64,000 nucleotides of DNA from DATAZK01 sp965199805 (GTDB taxonomy: Bacteria; Actinomycetota; Actinomycetes; Frankiales; Frankiaceae): assembly GCA_965199805.1 (NCBI GenBank), contig CBDATO010000001.1, positions 3,286,001-3,350,000 of the forward strand, read 5' to 3'. The notes beneath the pieces are model-generated. The model made no database searches, had not been told where the DNA came from, and was given only the letters and a program-made list of their open reading frames with translations. Within the stretch, counting starts at the first letter, position 1; each line of letters starts with the position of its first letter. Below are positions 16,398 to 24,501 of this stretch, piece by piece. Position numbers and translations under genes: made by a program.

Positions 16398-17837
16398 TCA
16401 GGTGCCGGTGACGCCGGAGACGTACGTCTGCACCTTCTTGAGGTTCGCCGGGTCGCAGTTGAAGGCGCCGTCACCCGAGGTGGGGTTGGTGACCTTCTCG
16501 TCGTACTTGAAGCCGGTGTTATCGAGCTTGACGGCGATGATGCACGAGGTTGCCGTCTGGGTCTTGAGGTTCAGCTTCGGGTAGAGGCCTCCGGCGTCCC
16601 AGTCGGTGTGGTCCTGCGCCTTCTGCAGCACGCACTCCATGGTCAGGTCGTCACCGCAGGCCTTGGCGGACTGGGCCCACAGCAGCCAGGCGTTGATCGA
16701 CGAGAGCGTGAAGCCGGTGAGCTTCGGATTGCTGACGCCCTCCTTGACGATGTCCTCGGTCGTCTGGAGCACCGGGTACTTGTCCTTGAGGTCGAACGGC
16801 AGCGCGTTGAACTGCACGTACGTCGCCGGGAAGTTGCCGAGGGCCTTCGCCGCCTGCTCGGCCTGCGGACCGTAGAACTGGATGCTGAAGAGCTGCCAGT
16901 CCGGGGTCCAGCCGATGTTCTTCTCGGCCTGCACGATCGGGTTCAGGTCCTGACCGGTCACGACCTGCATGCCGTTGACGCCGGCGCCCTTCATCTCCTC
17001 CATGTACGGCCGGTAGTTGGTCACCAGCGGGGGCTGTGCCTGGTAGACGGGCACCTTCAGGCCGTACGCCTTGAGGGTTTCCTCGATCTTCTTGCCGGTC
17101 GGGATCAGCGACGCGAGGTTGCTGCCGGCGACGCCGACGCCCTTGGCTTTCGTGTCCGGGAACGCCTCGGCGAGCAGGCGGGCGACGCCGTTGTTGTAGT
17201 AGTTCGGCGGCACCGGAGCCGACTGCACCTGGAACTTCGACACCACGTTCTCGGGCGAGACCGCGTACGCGGGGATAGAGCCGAGCTTGCAGGCCTCGCG
17301 GATCTTCACGCCGGCGCTGTCGAAGGCGTTGCCGCCGCCGACGAGCATGAAGTCCTTCTGGCAGGCCTGGACCATCTGCTGGCCGACGTTGAAGAGCTTG
17401 GCGTCGTGCTTGTTGACGACGATCTTGCGGCCGTTGATGCCGCCGGCGGCGTTGCACCATTTGCTGAAGCCGTCGGCCATGTCGAAGAACTCCTGCTCGA
17501 GGCCCGGAGCAGCCGCAGCACCCGGGTCACCCATGGTGCCGATGGTGATCGTGCTGCTGGTGAGCCCGCGCCCGGTGCCGCCCTTCGGCGTGCCCGGGCC
17601 GCAGATCCCCTTCAGCGTGCCGAAGTCGCCGGCGCCGCTCGAGCTGGGGGAGGCGCTGATCGATCCGCCGCCGTTCGCGCTGGGCGGTGCCTGGGAGGCC
17701 GGGGGATCGCCACCGCCCGAGCGCCCGCAGGCGGACAGCACGAGAGCGGCGGCAGCACCGAGCGCGAGCGGGGTCGCCAGCTTTCCGAACTGTTGACTTC
17801 CGCGGCTTCGGGACGGCGGGACTACGGCACGCGCCAT
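16398..17837 (-). CDS. Branched-chain-amino-acid-type ABC substrate-binding lipoprotein
   Basis: A 479-residue solute-binding protein of the Peripla_BP_6/LivK type. A positively charged N-terminus and hydrophobic stretch end in LSAC (lipobox about residue 34-37). A low-complexity Gly/Ser/Pro linker follows, then the binding domains with ITIGTMGDPG, FSKWCNAAGGINGRKIVV and VGGGNAFDS. The spaced cysteines late in the protein suggest disulfides. No permease or ATPase genes adjoin it. It is monocistronic with its own strong terminator; the ligand is unknown. Confidence 0.85.
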   Translation of the reverse strand: MARAVVPPSRSRGSQQFGKLATPLALGAAAALVLSACGRSGGGDPPASQAPPSANGGGSISASPSSSGAGDFGTLKGICGPGTPKGGTGRGLTSSTITIGTMGDPGAAAAPGLEQEFFDMADGFSKWCNAAGGINGRKIVVNKHDAKLFNVGQQMVQACQKDFMLVGGGNAFDSAGVKIREACKLGSIPAYAVSPENVVSKFQVQSAPVPPNYYNNGVARLLAEAFPDTKAKGVGVAGSNLASLIPTGKKIEETLKAYGLKVPVYQAQPPLVTNYRPYMEEMKGAGVNGMQVVTGQDLNPIVQAEKNIGWTPDWQLFSIQFYGPQAEQAAKALGNFPATYVQFNALPFDLKDKYPVLQTTEDIVKEGVSNPKLTGFTLSSINAWLLWAQSAKACGDDLTMECVLQKAQDHTDWDAGGLYPKLNLKTQTATSCIIAVKLDNTGFKYDEKVTNPTSGDGAFNCDPANLKKVQTYVSGVTGT

Positions 17838-17951
17838 TGCGTCTCCTGGTCTTAGGGGTCTGACCAGGACTTTCGCCCGGTCGCTGTGACACGCGTCACA
17901 GTAGACCTACGGGCGCCGTTCGGGAACCATCTTCTTGACATCGGAGCGCAA

Positions 17952-18572
17952 TTAACCGATTTGGACGTTTAGGGCGAGGTCGAACGTGCCGGCGCCGTTG
18001 TTGGCGAGGTTGATCAGCAGCAGGCCCAGCGCCTCCATCGGGTGGGCCATCTGCAGCCCGCCCACGTCGAGCGGACGCAGGCCGAGACTCTCGACGAACG
18101 TCGACACCTGCGCCTTGGCGTCTGCGTCGTCGGCGGCGACGAAGACGTCGAGGCGTCCACCCCGAGCCAGCACGTGGCCGAAGACCGTGTTGAACGCCTT
18201 CACGACGTGCGCGCCGGCGGGGGCGGCCTTGGCGATCTCCTGCGCGGCGGAGCTGCTTTCGGGAGTGACCACGCCTGACACGTCGGACGCGATCGGGTTG
18301 GTCACGTCGACGAGCACTTTGCCGGCGAGCGCGTCCGCGTAATCGTTCAGGACGGCTGTCGCACTGGCATACGGGACGGCGAGGACGACGACGTCGCCCG
18401 CCGGAGCGGCGCCGTACGTCGCGGTGGTGGCTCCGGATCCGAGCTGATCGGCCAGCGCCCGCGCCTTGGCGGGATCGCGGCTGATGACCTCGACGGTGTG
18501 ACCCGCCTGGGCGGCGCGGCTGCCGAGCGCGGTGGCCAGGCCGCCGGTGCCGATGATGCTGATGGTGCTCAT
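17952..18572 (-). CDS. NADPH-dependent F420 reductase-like NAD(P)-binding protein
   Basis: A 206-residue Rossmann protein. It opens STISIIGTGGLATALGSRAA, the GxGxxA/G dinucleotide motif, followed by VISRDPAKARALA, a likely NADP-binding Arg-containing strand, and VVVLAVPYAS, typical of F420:NADP oxidoreductase-like proteins. It may reduce F420 or another small substrate with NADPH. ATG 18572 has GAGGAG about 8 bases upstream. It is divergent from a TetR gene across 99 bp with a palindrome, which suggests local repression. Confidence 0.8.
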   Translation of the reverse strand: MSTISIIGTGGLATALGSRAAQAGHTVEVISRDPAKARALADQLGSGATTATYGAAPAGDVVVLAVPYASATAVLNDYADALAGKVLVDVTNPIASDVSGVVTPESSSAAQEIAKAAPAGAHVVKAFNTVFGHVLARGGRLDVFVAADDADAKAQVSTFVESLGLRPLDVGGLQMAHPMEALGLLLINLANNGAGTFDLALNVQIG

Positions 18573-18607
18573 GCGCTGTCTCCTCGAGCCGGTTTGTTGA
18601 TACCGAC

Positions 18608-18631
18608 GCAAACGGGGGACTCCCCGCTTGC
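18608..18631. promoter_or_regulatory. Near-perfect inverted repeat between a divergent reductase/TetR pair
   Basis: GCAAACGGGG and CCCCGCTTGC flank GACT: 10-bp arms with one mismatch, located 36 bp upstream of the reductase start and 41 bp upstream of the TetR start. This is a good candidate operator for the adjacent TetR regulator. Confidence 0.5.
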
Positions 18632-18671
18632 ATTCCGGACGGCCTGGAGCAGTGCGTCGTAATTTCAGGCG

Positions 18672-19283
18672 GTGACCCTCCCCGTCGTGCCGATCGGCAG
18701 CCCGCGCCCCAAGCGCGCTGACGCGGTACGCAACCGAGAGCACCTGCTCGCCGTCGCGCGTGAGGTGCTCACCGAGCGAGGCACGGCCGGGATCACGATG
18801 GACGGCCTCGCGGAGCGCGCCGGGCTCGGCAAGGGAACGGTTTTCCGCGCCTTTGGTACGCGGGCCGGCATCTTCCGCGCGCTGCTCGAAGCCGACGAGA
18901 TCGCCTTCCAGACCGACGTCATGCAGGGTGAGCCGCCCCTCGGACCGGGTGCGGACCCTGTGCAGAGGCTGATCGCGTACGGACGAGCGCGCAGCACGTT
19001 TCTGATGAACCACCGCGAGCTCATGCGTGGCACGCTGGAGCCGGGCAACCCGATCCCGGCCTCGGGCATCGAATTCACCCAGACCCACATCCGCCTGCTG
19101 CTCGCTCAGGCGGACCTCGGCATCGCCGACATCGACAACCTTGCCGTCCAGCTGACTTTGGCTCTCGACGGCCCGCTGCTGCTGGCGTCCTACAACCCGC
19201 CGCCGCCCACCGCCCGGCGCGTCGGCTCACTCGAGAACAGCTGGCAGACCCTCGTCGAGCGGCTCTGCGCACCCCTCGGATAG
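18672..19283 (+). CDS. TetR-family transcriptional regulator
   Basis: A 203-residue regulator. The N-terminal HTH is clear: NREHLLAVAREVLTERGTAG, then ITMDGLAERAGLGKGTVFRAFG, residues about 22-62. The C-terminal helical ligand domain is of the SbtR-like type. The GTG start at 18672 begins MTLPVVPIGSPRPKR. It is divergent from the F420-reductase-like gene and probably represses it through the palindrome at 18608-18631. A short degenerate gene fragment follows the stop. Confidence 0.85.
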   Translation: MTLPVVPIGSPRPKRADAVRNREHLLAVAREVLTERGTAGITMDGLAERAGLGKGTVFRAFGTRAGIFRALLEADEIAFQTDVMQGEPPLGPGADPVQRLIAYGRARSTFLMNHRELMRGTLEPGNPIPASGIEFTQTHIRLLLAQADLGIADIDNLAVQLTLALDGPLLLASYNPPPPTARRVGSLENSWQTLVERLCAPLG

Positions 19284-19289
19284 CCGAGC

Positions 19290-19355
19290 GGCGATCGCCC
19301 ACTGCTCGGGTGGGCGGACGTGCGTGGGTACGACCGCCGCACGGGTTGGAACTAC
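19290..19355 (+). pseudogene. Degenerate fragment similar to the small gene at 27170-27517
   Basis: Reading in frame from 19290 gives GDRPLLGWADVRGYDRRTGW followed by NY. This aligns with the stretch ending at 27370, where WSALHGYDRRMCWNY is encoded; the core GYDRR-x2-WNY is identical. The DNA of the core 30 bases matches at 25 positions. The frame stays open but loses similarity after this point. It suggests a small-protein family present here as a broken copy. Confidence 0.4.
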
Positions 19356-19466
19356 TCGTCGTGCTCGAGACCGGCGTTTGCAGCTGACCGGCCGATCGCG
19401 ACAGGCACAAACGGCGCGCACGGAGCCGCTCGAACCGCCGGGTCGAGCGCTACGGCGGCCGTGAAA

Positions 19467-20111
19467 TCACGAGCGGATGTGCGGCAGATTCCAGTCCAGA
19501 CTGATGGCCAGCAGGCGAATCACCAGGCAGCCGACGAATCCGGCGGCCATCGCCAGCTGCCGAGAGCCCCCCAGCCGCGGCAGCAGGACGACCACCGCGG
19601 CGCCGACCATCGCGGCGACGGCATAGACGTGGGCGTGCAGGACGACGGGGACCTGGTTCAGCAGCACGTCACGGATGGCGCCGCCGCCGCAGCCCGTCAG
19701 GACGCCCAATGCGATCGCCGCCGGACCGTTCAAGCGGTAGTTCAGCGCCTTCGCCGACCCGGTGACGCAGAACAGGGCAAGGCCGGCAGCGTCAGCCACG
19801 TCGATCACCGCGGACGGCAGCGACCCGCCCGCGCCGTAGACGGTGACGACCGTGATGCTTCCGGCGCCGGCCAGCGCCAGATAAACGGGTGATGCGAAGG
19901 CTGCGGGCGGGTGCTCACCGAGGATGAGGTCGCGGACCAAGCCACCGCCGATCGCCGTCACGAAGGCGATGACGAGCACCCCGAACAGGTCCTGATCGGC
20001 GTTCCCTGCGGCCGCCGCACCCTCCACGGCGAAGAGCAGCGTCGCCGCATGGTCGGCGGACCGGAGCAGCCGGGGAGTCGTCGAGCGAGGCGTTCTCTCG
20101 GCGCTGCTCAT
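19467..20111 (-). CDS. TRIC-type cation channel family membrane protein (UPF0126)
   Basis: A 214-residue integral membrane protein with two copies of a three-helix unit. Each unit carries the family motif: GGGLVRDLILGEHP (about residue 56) and GGGAIRDVLLNQVP (about residue 142), the glycine kinks of trimeric intracellular cation channels. Bacterial members conduct K+ or other monovalent ions, or move small metabolites such as glycine. It is a single gene, divergent from the ATPase cassette that starts at 20271. Confidence 0.85.
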   Translation of the reverse strand: MSSAERTPRSTTPRLLRSADHAATLLFAVEGAAAAGNADQDLFGVLVIAFVTAIGGGLVRDLILGEHPPAAFASPVYLALAGAGSITVVTVYGAGGSLPSAVIDVADAAGLALFCVTGSAKALNYRLNGPAAIALGVLTGCGGGAIRDVLLNQVPVVLHAHVYAVAAMVGAAVVVLLPRLGGSRQLAMAAGFVGCLVIRLLAISLDWNLPHIRS

Positions 20112-20270
20112 GTGGGGAAATTACGCATCGGACTGTCGAGGTCGTGGATGACACGGCGTCGCGCAATGAACCGGCCAGCCGTGATCGTGGGCTCCGGCTT
20201 ACCCGCGGCTCCTCAGCGACCGCGGCTAGGTTGGAGCGTTGACAGTCGGGCGTGAAGAGAGGAGACGAGG

Positions 20271-21047
20271 GTGCAGCAGGACGGGCTCGAGGCCGCGTTG
20301 TCCGAGACAGCTGAGCGGGTCGGGGGAGCGCTGCGGGCCTCGGCCGCCGTGAACCGCGAGCTGAAGCGCGCGAGCACCAGCGCAGCGACCGGATCGGTAC
20401 GCGAGCTCCGCCGAGCGCTCGACGCCACGATTGCGGCCGGTGAGGCGCTCGTCAGTGCTGCTCGCGAGGCCAGAGACTCATACCAGCTGGACGACGTCGA
20501 CTATCTCGCCTCCGGTGACTACGGCAGGGAGGTCTTGGCCGAGGCCGCCGAGCGTGGGGTCGCGATGTTTGCGGAGGACGACCGGCTGCTGTGCTACCCG
20601 TCGTTGATCCGGGTGCTTCCCGCCGACTCCGCCGTCGAGATCGACCGTCGCCGGGAGAAGCGACTGCGCCCCTCGGTGCTCGTGACGCAGCTGGCGGCGG
20701 CGCAGAGCCGCCCTCCGAAGTTCAAGGCCGAAGCTTTTCTGGAGAGCCTCGCAGGCGGCTACGAGCTGCTCGCCCAGAGCGAGGAGAAGGCCGACCCCGT
20801 CCTGCGTCTCGATGCCATCTGGGGCGTGCTCACCCTGCTGCCGGCCCAGGCCCGTGAGTACACCCGTCCGGAATTCGCCCGCGACCTGTACCTGCTCGAC
20901 CAGAGCGGGGTCGCCTCGACGAAGGCCGGCCGCACACTCCGGTGGCACGCCAGCAGCGGAACCCGTGGCGCGGGGGTGCTCACCACCGTCGCCAAGAGCG
21001 GGCAGCAGCAGCGCTACTGGGGGATTTCGTTCACCGGACGGGTGTAG
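20271..21047 (+). CDS. Unknown protein, first gene of a BREX-type ATPase cassette
   Basis: A 258-residue soluble protein without a recognised domain. Residues 1-75 are helical and coiled-coil-like (ETAERVGGALRASAAVNREL and onward). The middle contains DDRLLCYPSLIRVLPADSAV and EIDRRREKRLRPSVL, and the C-terminal 70 residues look mixed alpha/beta and may be winged-helix-like (FARDLYLLDQSGVASTKAGR). It has a GTG start with GAGGAGACGAGG upstream. Three bases separate it from the degenerate ATPase gene, so the three genes form one operon. A scaffold, adaptor or DNA-recognition subunit is possible; nothing more can be said from sequence. Confidence 0.7.
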   Translation: MQQDGLEAALSETAERVGGALRASAAVNRELKRASTSAATGSVRELRRALDATIAAGEALVSAAREARDSYQLDDVDYLASGDYGREVLAEAAERGVAMFAEDDRLLCYPSLIRVLPADSAVEIDRRREKRLRPSVLVTQLAAAQSRPPKFKAEAFLESLAGGYELLAQSEEKADPVLRLDAIWGVLTLLPAQAREYTRPEFARDLYLLDQSGVASTKAGRTLRWHASSGTRGAGVLTTVAKSGQQQRYWGISFTGRV

Positions 21048-21050
21048 CGG

Positions 21051-22067
21051 GTGGTGACTACGGTTGCAGGCGTGGGGGAGTCCTTGGTGGTGCTCGGCGG
21101 CGGCAGTCTGAGCGTGCCCGAGTATTCGGCGTTTCTCGCCGAGCAGTACCTGGCCCGATACCTGCCGGCCGGCGGCGCAGCCGTCAAGATGGCGGTCGCC
21201 GGGAGTCCGGAGACGGCCGCGCGGTTGCGCCGGGCCATGGCTGCGGCATCCGACACGGCGGGCTGCCTGTACGTCGACGTCGAGTCCCAGGACCTGCGGG
21301 TCGATCACGTCGAGCAGCTGTTCTTCGCCGTGGCCCGCGCGATCGACTGGACGGCGCTTGCCGCCTCCGTCGTCCGGGCGGCCTACGACGCGACGGGGAT
21401 GCCGGCCGACGACGGGCTGACCGTCGCCGAGGTCGCCCGCTGCCACGACATGGATGCCCGTGAGCTGTACCGCAGCGTGCGGCGCGCCCTCGAGGACCGC
21501 CTGCTGCGTAACCCGAGCGTGGTGCGCGAGCTCGGCCGGGCGGTCTTCCGGTTGGCGCAGGCGCAGCTCGGGAGCAGCGACGTCGATCGCGCCGAGCGTG
21601 ACGCCGTCCTGGGGTGGTTGCGCGGCGACAAGGTGCCGGCAGCGGCGTTGCGCCCCGCGCTGATCACGAGCCGGATCGGTCGTGACAATGCCCGTCCGCT
21701 GCTGCTGTCCTTGGCGAACCTGCTGCTCGCTTCCGGTCACTCGGGTTTGGTGCTCAGTGTCGACTACGGCCGGCTCGCCCAGAGCCGGCGGCCGCCGCTC
21801 GCGGAGCGGGAGGGCCTCTATTACTCCAAGGCTGCTGTCCTCGACGCGTTCGAGATCCTGCGCCAGCTCATCGATGCCACCGACGAGCTGCGCGGGGTGC
21901 TGGTGCTGGCGGTCGTCCCGCCCGAGCTGGTGACCGACGAGGCTCGCGGGCTGCCGTCGTACACGGCGCTGCAGCTGCGCGTGGCCGACGAGGTCCGTGA
22001 CCGGCGTCGGCCCAACCCCTTCGCCGCACTCGTACGCATCGACGTCCGGCTGGAGGCGGTCACATGA
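21051..22067 (+). CDS. BREX-type (DUF2791/BrxD-like) ATPase paralogue with degenerate P-loop
   Basis: A 338-residue protein with the layout of BREX-type AAA ATPases but missing catalytic residues. LPAGGAAVKMAVAGSPETAA (residues 38-57) occupies the Walker A place, yet the GxGK(S/T) lysine is absent. GLVLSVDYGRL near residue 231 stands where Walker B is expected, with Asp-Tyr instead of Asp-Glu. The C-terminal LPSYTALQLRVADEV and NPFAALVRIDV resemble the BrxD end region. It overlaps the intact ATPase gene by ATGA, suggesting a stoichiometric, probably heteromeric complex. A later GTG start within the first 25 codons is possible. Confidence 0.65.
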   Translation: MVTTVAGVGESLVVLGGGSLSVPEYSAFLAEQYLARYLPAGGAAVKMAVAGSPETAARLRRAMAAASDTAGCLYVDVESQDLRVDHVEQLFFAVARAIDWTALAASVVRAAYDATGMPADDGLTVAEVARCHDMDARELYRSVRRALEDRLLRNPSVVRELGRAVFRLAQAQLGSSDVDRAERDAVLGWLRGDKVPAAALRPALITSRIGRDNARPLLLSLANLLLASGHSGLVLSVDYGRLAQSRRPPLAEREGLYYSKAAVLDAFEILRQLIDATDELRGVLVLAVVPPELVTDEARGLPSYTALQLRVADEVRDRRRPNPFAALVRIDVRLEAVT

Positions 22068-23299
22068 CACCCGAAGAAGTTGCCCGCCGGCGTGCGGTCG
22101 AGGCGCTGCGGTCCGGGGTGCCGAGTTGGGACGCGGTCGCGGCGCTGGGCACGTCCCAGTCCGACGCCGAAGACAGGTTCACCGCCATCCTCGACGGCGC
22201 GGCCGAGGGCAGCTTCGGTGGTCTGCTGCTCGGCGCGGGCTTCGGGGCCGGCAAGAGCCATCAGCTGACGCATCTGGCGCGGGTCGGCCTCGACCGCGGG
22301 TTCGCTGTCAGCACCGTCGTCATCAGCAAGGAGACGCCGCTGCACGACCCGGCGAAGGTGCTGCGCTCGGCGGTGGCGAACCTCATCGGCCCGCATCGCG
22401 TCAGCGGCGCGCTCGCCGACGCGGTGACGGCACTCGACCCGGACAGTCAGCGCTACGTCGAACTCTGGCGGTGGCTGAATTCTGCGAACGCTGCGGTGGA
22501 CGGCCGTTTCGCCGCCACGCTGCACCTGTACGAGCGGATGCGCGGCGGTGAGGTGCCCGACAGCGAGGACACCGTCGAGACGATCCTGCGCTTCTGGTCC
22601 GGTGACGCACTACGGATGCCCGAGCTGAAGCGGGCGCTGAAGTCGGTGGGCGCGGCCGGGGTCTACGACTTCGGCACCGTTTCGGTACGTGAGCTCGCCC
22701 GGCAGCGCCTGCGTTTCCTGCCCCGGCTGCTGCGGGCGGCGGGCTTCGAAGGCTGGGCGATCCTGTTCGACGAGGTCGAGCTGATCGGGCGCTACTCCAC
22801 GCTGCAGCGTGGCCGCTCGTACGCCGAGCTGGCCCGCTGGATCAGCGGCGATCCGGCAGGTCCGTCCGCACCGCTGGCTGCGGTGCTGGCCATGACCGAC
22901 GACTTCGAAGCGGCCGTACTCAAGGGCAAGGACGACCGGACCAAGATCCCGGCGAAGCTGCGCGAGAAGCAGACGCCGGAGTGGGCGGAGATCGCCCATC
23001 TGGCGGAGAAGGGCATCGCACACATCGAGCGCGACATGCTCATGCTGGCCCCGCCGGATGCCGCCGAGCTCGACCGTGCATATGCGGTGCTGAAGCGACT
23101 GCACGGCCTGGCCTACGACTGGTCGCCGCCGGACGTCCCGGGCCTCGAGCGGCTCGGCGCCACCCGGATGCGGCAATACGTACGGGCCTGGATCAACTCG
23201 TGGGATCTGGTGCGCCTCGACCCGGACTACGTGCCGGCGACCGAGATCATCGCCGTCACCGCCAACTATGACGAGGACGAAGCGCTCGACGCCCCTTGA
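22064..23299 (+). CDS. BREX-type (DUF2791/BrxD-like) AAA ATPase
   Basis: A 411-residue P-loop ATPase. Walker A is GFGAGKS (residues 59-65) and Walker B is WAILFDEVEL (231-240, Asp236-Glu237). After Walker A, GFAVSTVVISKETPLHDPAK matches the BrxD-style segment where the second strand is followed by a conserved PLHDP. Two upstream partners are coupled to it. No PglZ, PglX or helicase gene adjoins, so it is not a complete BREX locus. Its 3' end overlaps the convergent flavin oxidoreductase gene by 34 bp. It probably acts on DNA as a molecular motor or switch in a defence or DNA-processing role. Confidence 0.7.
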   Translation: MTPEEVARRRAVEALRSGVPSWDAVAALGTSQSDAEDRFTAILDGAAEGSFGGLLLGAGFGAGKSHQLTHLARVGLDRGFAVSTVVISKETPLHDPAKVLRSAVANLIGPHRVSGALADAVTALDPDSQRYVELWRWLNSANAAVDGRFAATLHLYERMRGGEVPDSEDTVETILRFWSGDALRMPELKRALKSVGAAGVYDFGTVSVRELARQRLRFLPRLLRAAGFEGWAILFDEVELIGRYSTLQRGRSYAELARWISGDPAGPSAPLAAVLAMTDDFEAAVLKGKDDRTKIPAKLREKQTPEWAEIAHLAEKGIAHIERDMLMLAPPDAAELDRAYAVLKRLHGLAYDWSPPDVPGLERLGATRMRQYVRAWINSWDLVRLDPDYVPATEIIAVTANYDEDEALDAP

Positions 23300-24501
23300 G
23301 GTGCGTGTCCTGGCCGCTCATCGGCGGGGACGAGCACGCAGTGGGTGCCGCGGTAGATGCTCGCCATGCACTTGTTGCAGTGCACGCACAGCGATTCCCG
23401 GTCTTCACCCTGCTGCCAGCGGCGGAGCAGGTCGGGCTCGCGCAGCAGCGCGCGACCCATGGAGAAGAAGTCGAATCCGTCGTCGAGTCCCTGCCGCACC
23501 GTGCTCAACCGGTTGATCCCGCCGAGCAGGACGAGGGGCATGTCGAGCGCCTCCCGGAACTGACGCGCAGCCTGCAGGAAGTACGCCTCCTCGAACGGAT
23601 ACTCGGGCAGGAAGCGCTTGCCCACCAGCTTGAAGCCGGTGCGCAACGGCGGTGGGAAGGCCTTGGCCATCTCGGCGATGGGAGCGTCGCCGCGGAACAG
23701 GTACATCGGGTTCTTGAAGGAGCTGCCTCCGGTGAGCTGCAGCGCGTCGAGGTTGCCGTCGGACTCGAGCAGCTGGGCCGCCTCCAGGCTCTCGTCGAGC
23801 CAGATGCCCCCCGGGATGCCGTCGATCATGTTCAGCTTGGCCAGCAGGGCCATGTCGGGGCCGATGGCGTCGCGGACGGCGCGGACGACCTTGAGCGGGA
23901 ATTCCGTACGGTTGGCGACGCTGCCGCCCCACCGGTCGGTGCGATGGTTGAGGGCCGGGCTGAGGAAGGCACTCAGCAGGTAGTTGTGCCCGAGGTGCAG
24001 CTCGATGGCGTCGAAGCCGGCGTCGCGCACGATGCGGGCGGCGCTCACGAAGTCGCCGGTGATGCGTTCGATGTCATCGTCGGTGACGGCCCGGGTGAAG
24101 CGCATGGCCAGCGGGCTGAAGACCTTGGACGGGGCGAGGCCGGTGTGGCCGGTGCCGGCGGCGACCGGGCCGGCATGGCCGAGCTGCGCCGAGACGAGCG
24201 CCCCTTCGGCGTGTACGGCGTCGGCGAGCTCGGTCAGCCCGGTCAGTGCCTCCGGGCGAACGATGATCTCACCGGGGGCGCTGCGGCCGTCGCGGGAGAC
24301 GGCGAGAAAGGCGAGCGTGGTCAGGCCGACGCCTCCGGCGGCAAAGGCGCGGTGGAAGTCGACGAGCCGGTCGGTGACCAGGTTGTCCTTCGACATCCCC
24401 TCGTAGGTGGCGGCCTTGATGAATCGGTTGGGCAGCTCCAGCTTCCCGAGCCGGGCGGGGGCGAAGGGGTCGGTCTTCGAGTGCGCTTCACGAGTGGTCA
24501 T
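23266..24501 (-). CDS. NADH:flavin oxidoreductase (old yellow enzyme family)
   Basis: A 411-residue FMN TIM-barrel oxidoreductase. Landmarks are PNRFIKAATYEGMS, SAQLGHAGPVAAG, FDAIELHLGHNYLLSAFLSP (His-x2-His active-site region) with NHRTDRWGGS, and the FMN-phosphate loop GGINRLSTVRQGLDDGFDFFSMGRALL. A cysteine cluster CVHCNKC with a fourth Cys ten residues on resembles the Fe-S motif of 2,4-dienoyl-CoA-reductase relatives, although the flavin/NAD tail domain is absent. ATG 24501 overlaps the lipase stop (ATGA), so it is co-expressed with the secreted lipase. Confidence 0.85.
   Translation of the reverse strand: MTTREAHSKTDPFAPARLGKLELPNRFIKAATYEGMSKDNLVTDRLVDFHRAFAAGGVGLTTLAFLAVSRDGRSAPGEIIVRPEALTGLTELADAVHAEGALVSAQLGHAGPVAAGTGHTGLAPSKVFSPLAMRFTRAVTDDDIERITGDFVSAARIVRDAGFDAIELHLGHNYLLSAFLSPALNHRTDRWGGSVANRTEFPLKVVRAVRDAIGPDMALLAKLNMIDGIPGGIWLDESLEAAQLLESDGNLDALQLTGGSSFKNPMYLFRGDAPIAEMAKAFPPPLRTGFKLVGKRFLPEYPFEEAYFLQAARQFREALDMPLVLLGGINRLSTVRQGLDDGFDFFSMGRALLREPDLLRRWQQGEDRESLCVHCNKCMASIYRGTHCVLVPADERPGHAPQGASSASSSS

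Noticed and set aside
13335..17837. A complete ABC importer
   Set aside because: Two binding proteins are present but no permease or ATPase gene; partners must be elsewhere.
20271..23299. A complete BREX system
   Set aside because: No PglZ phosphatase-like, PglX methylase, BrxA/B or helicase gene lies nearby; only ATPase-type genes are present.
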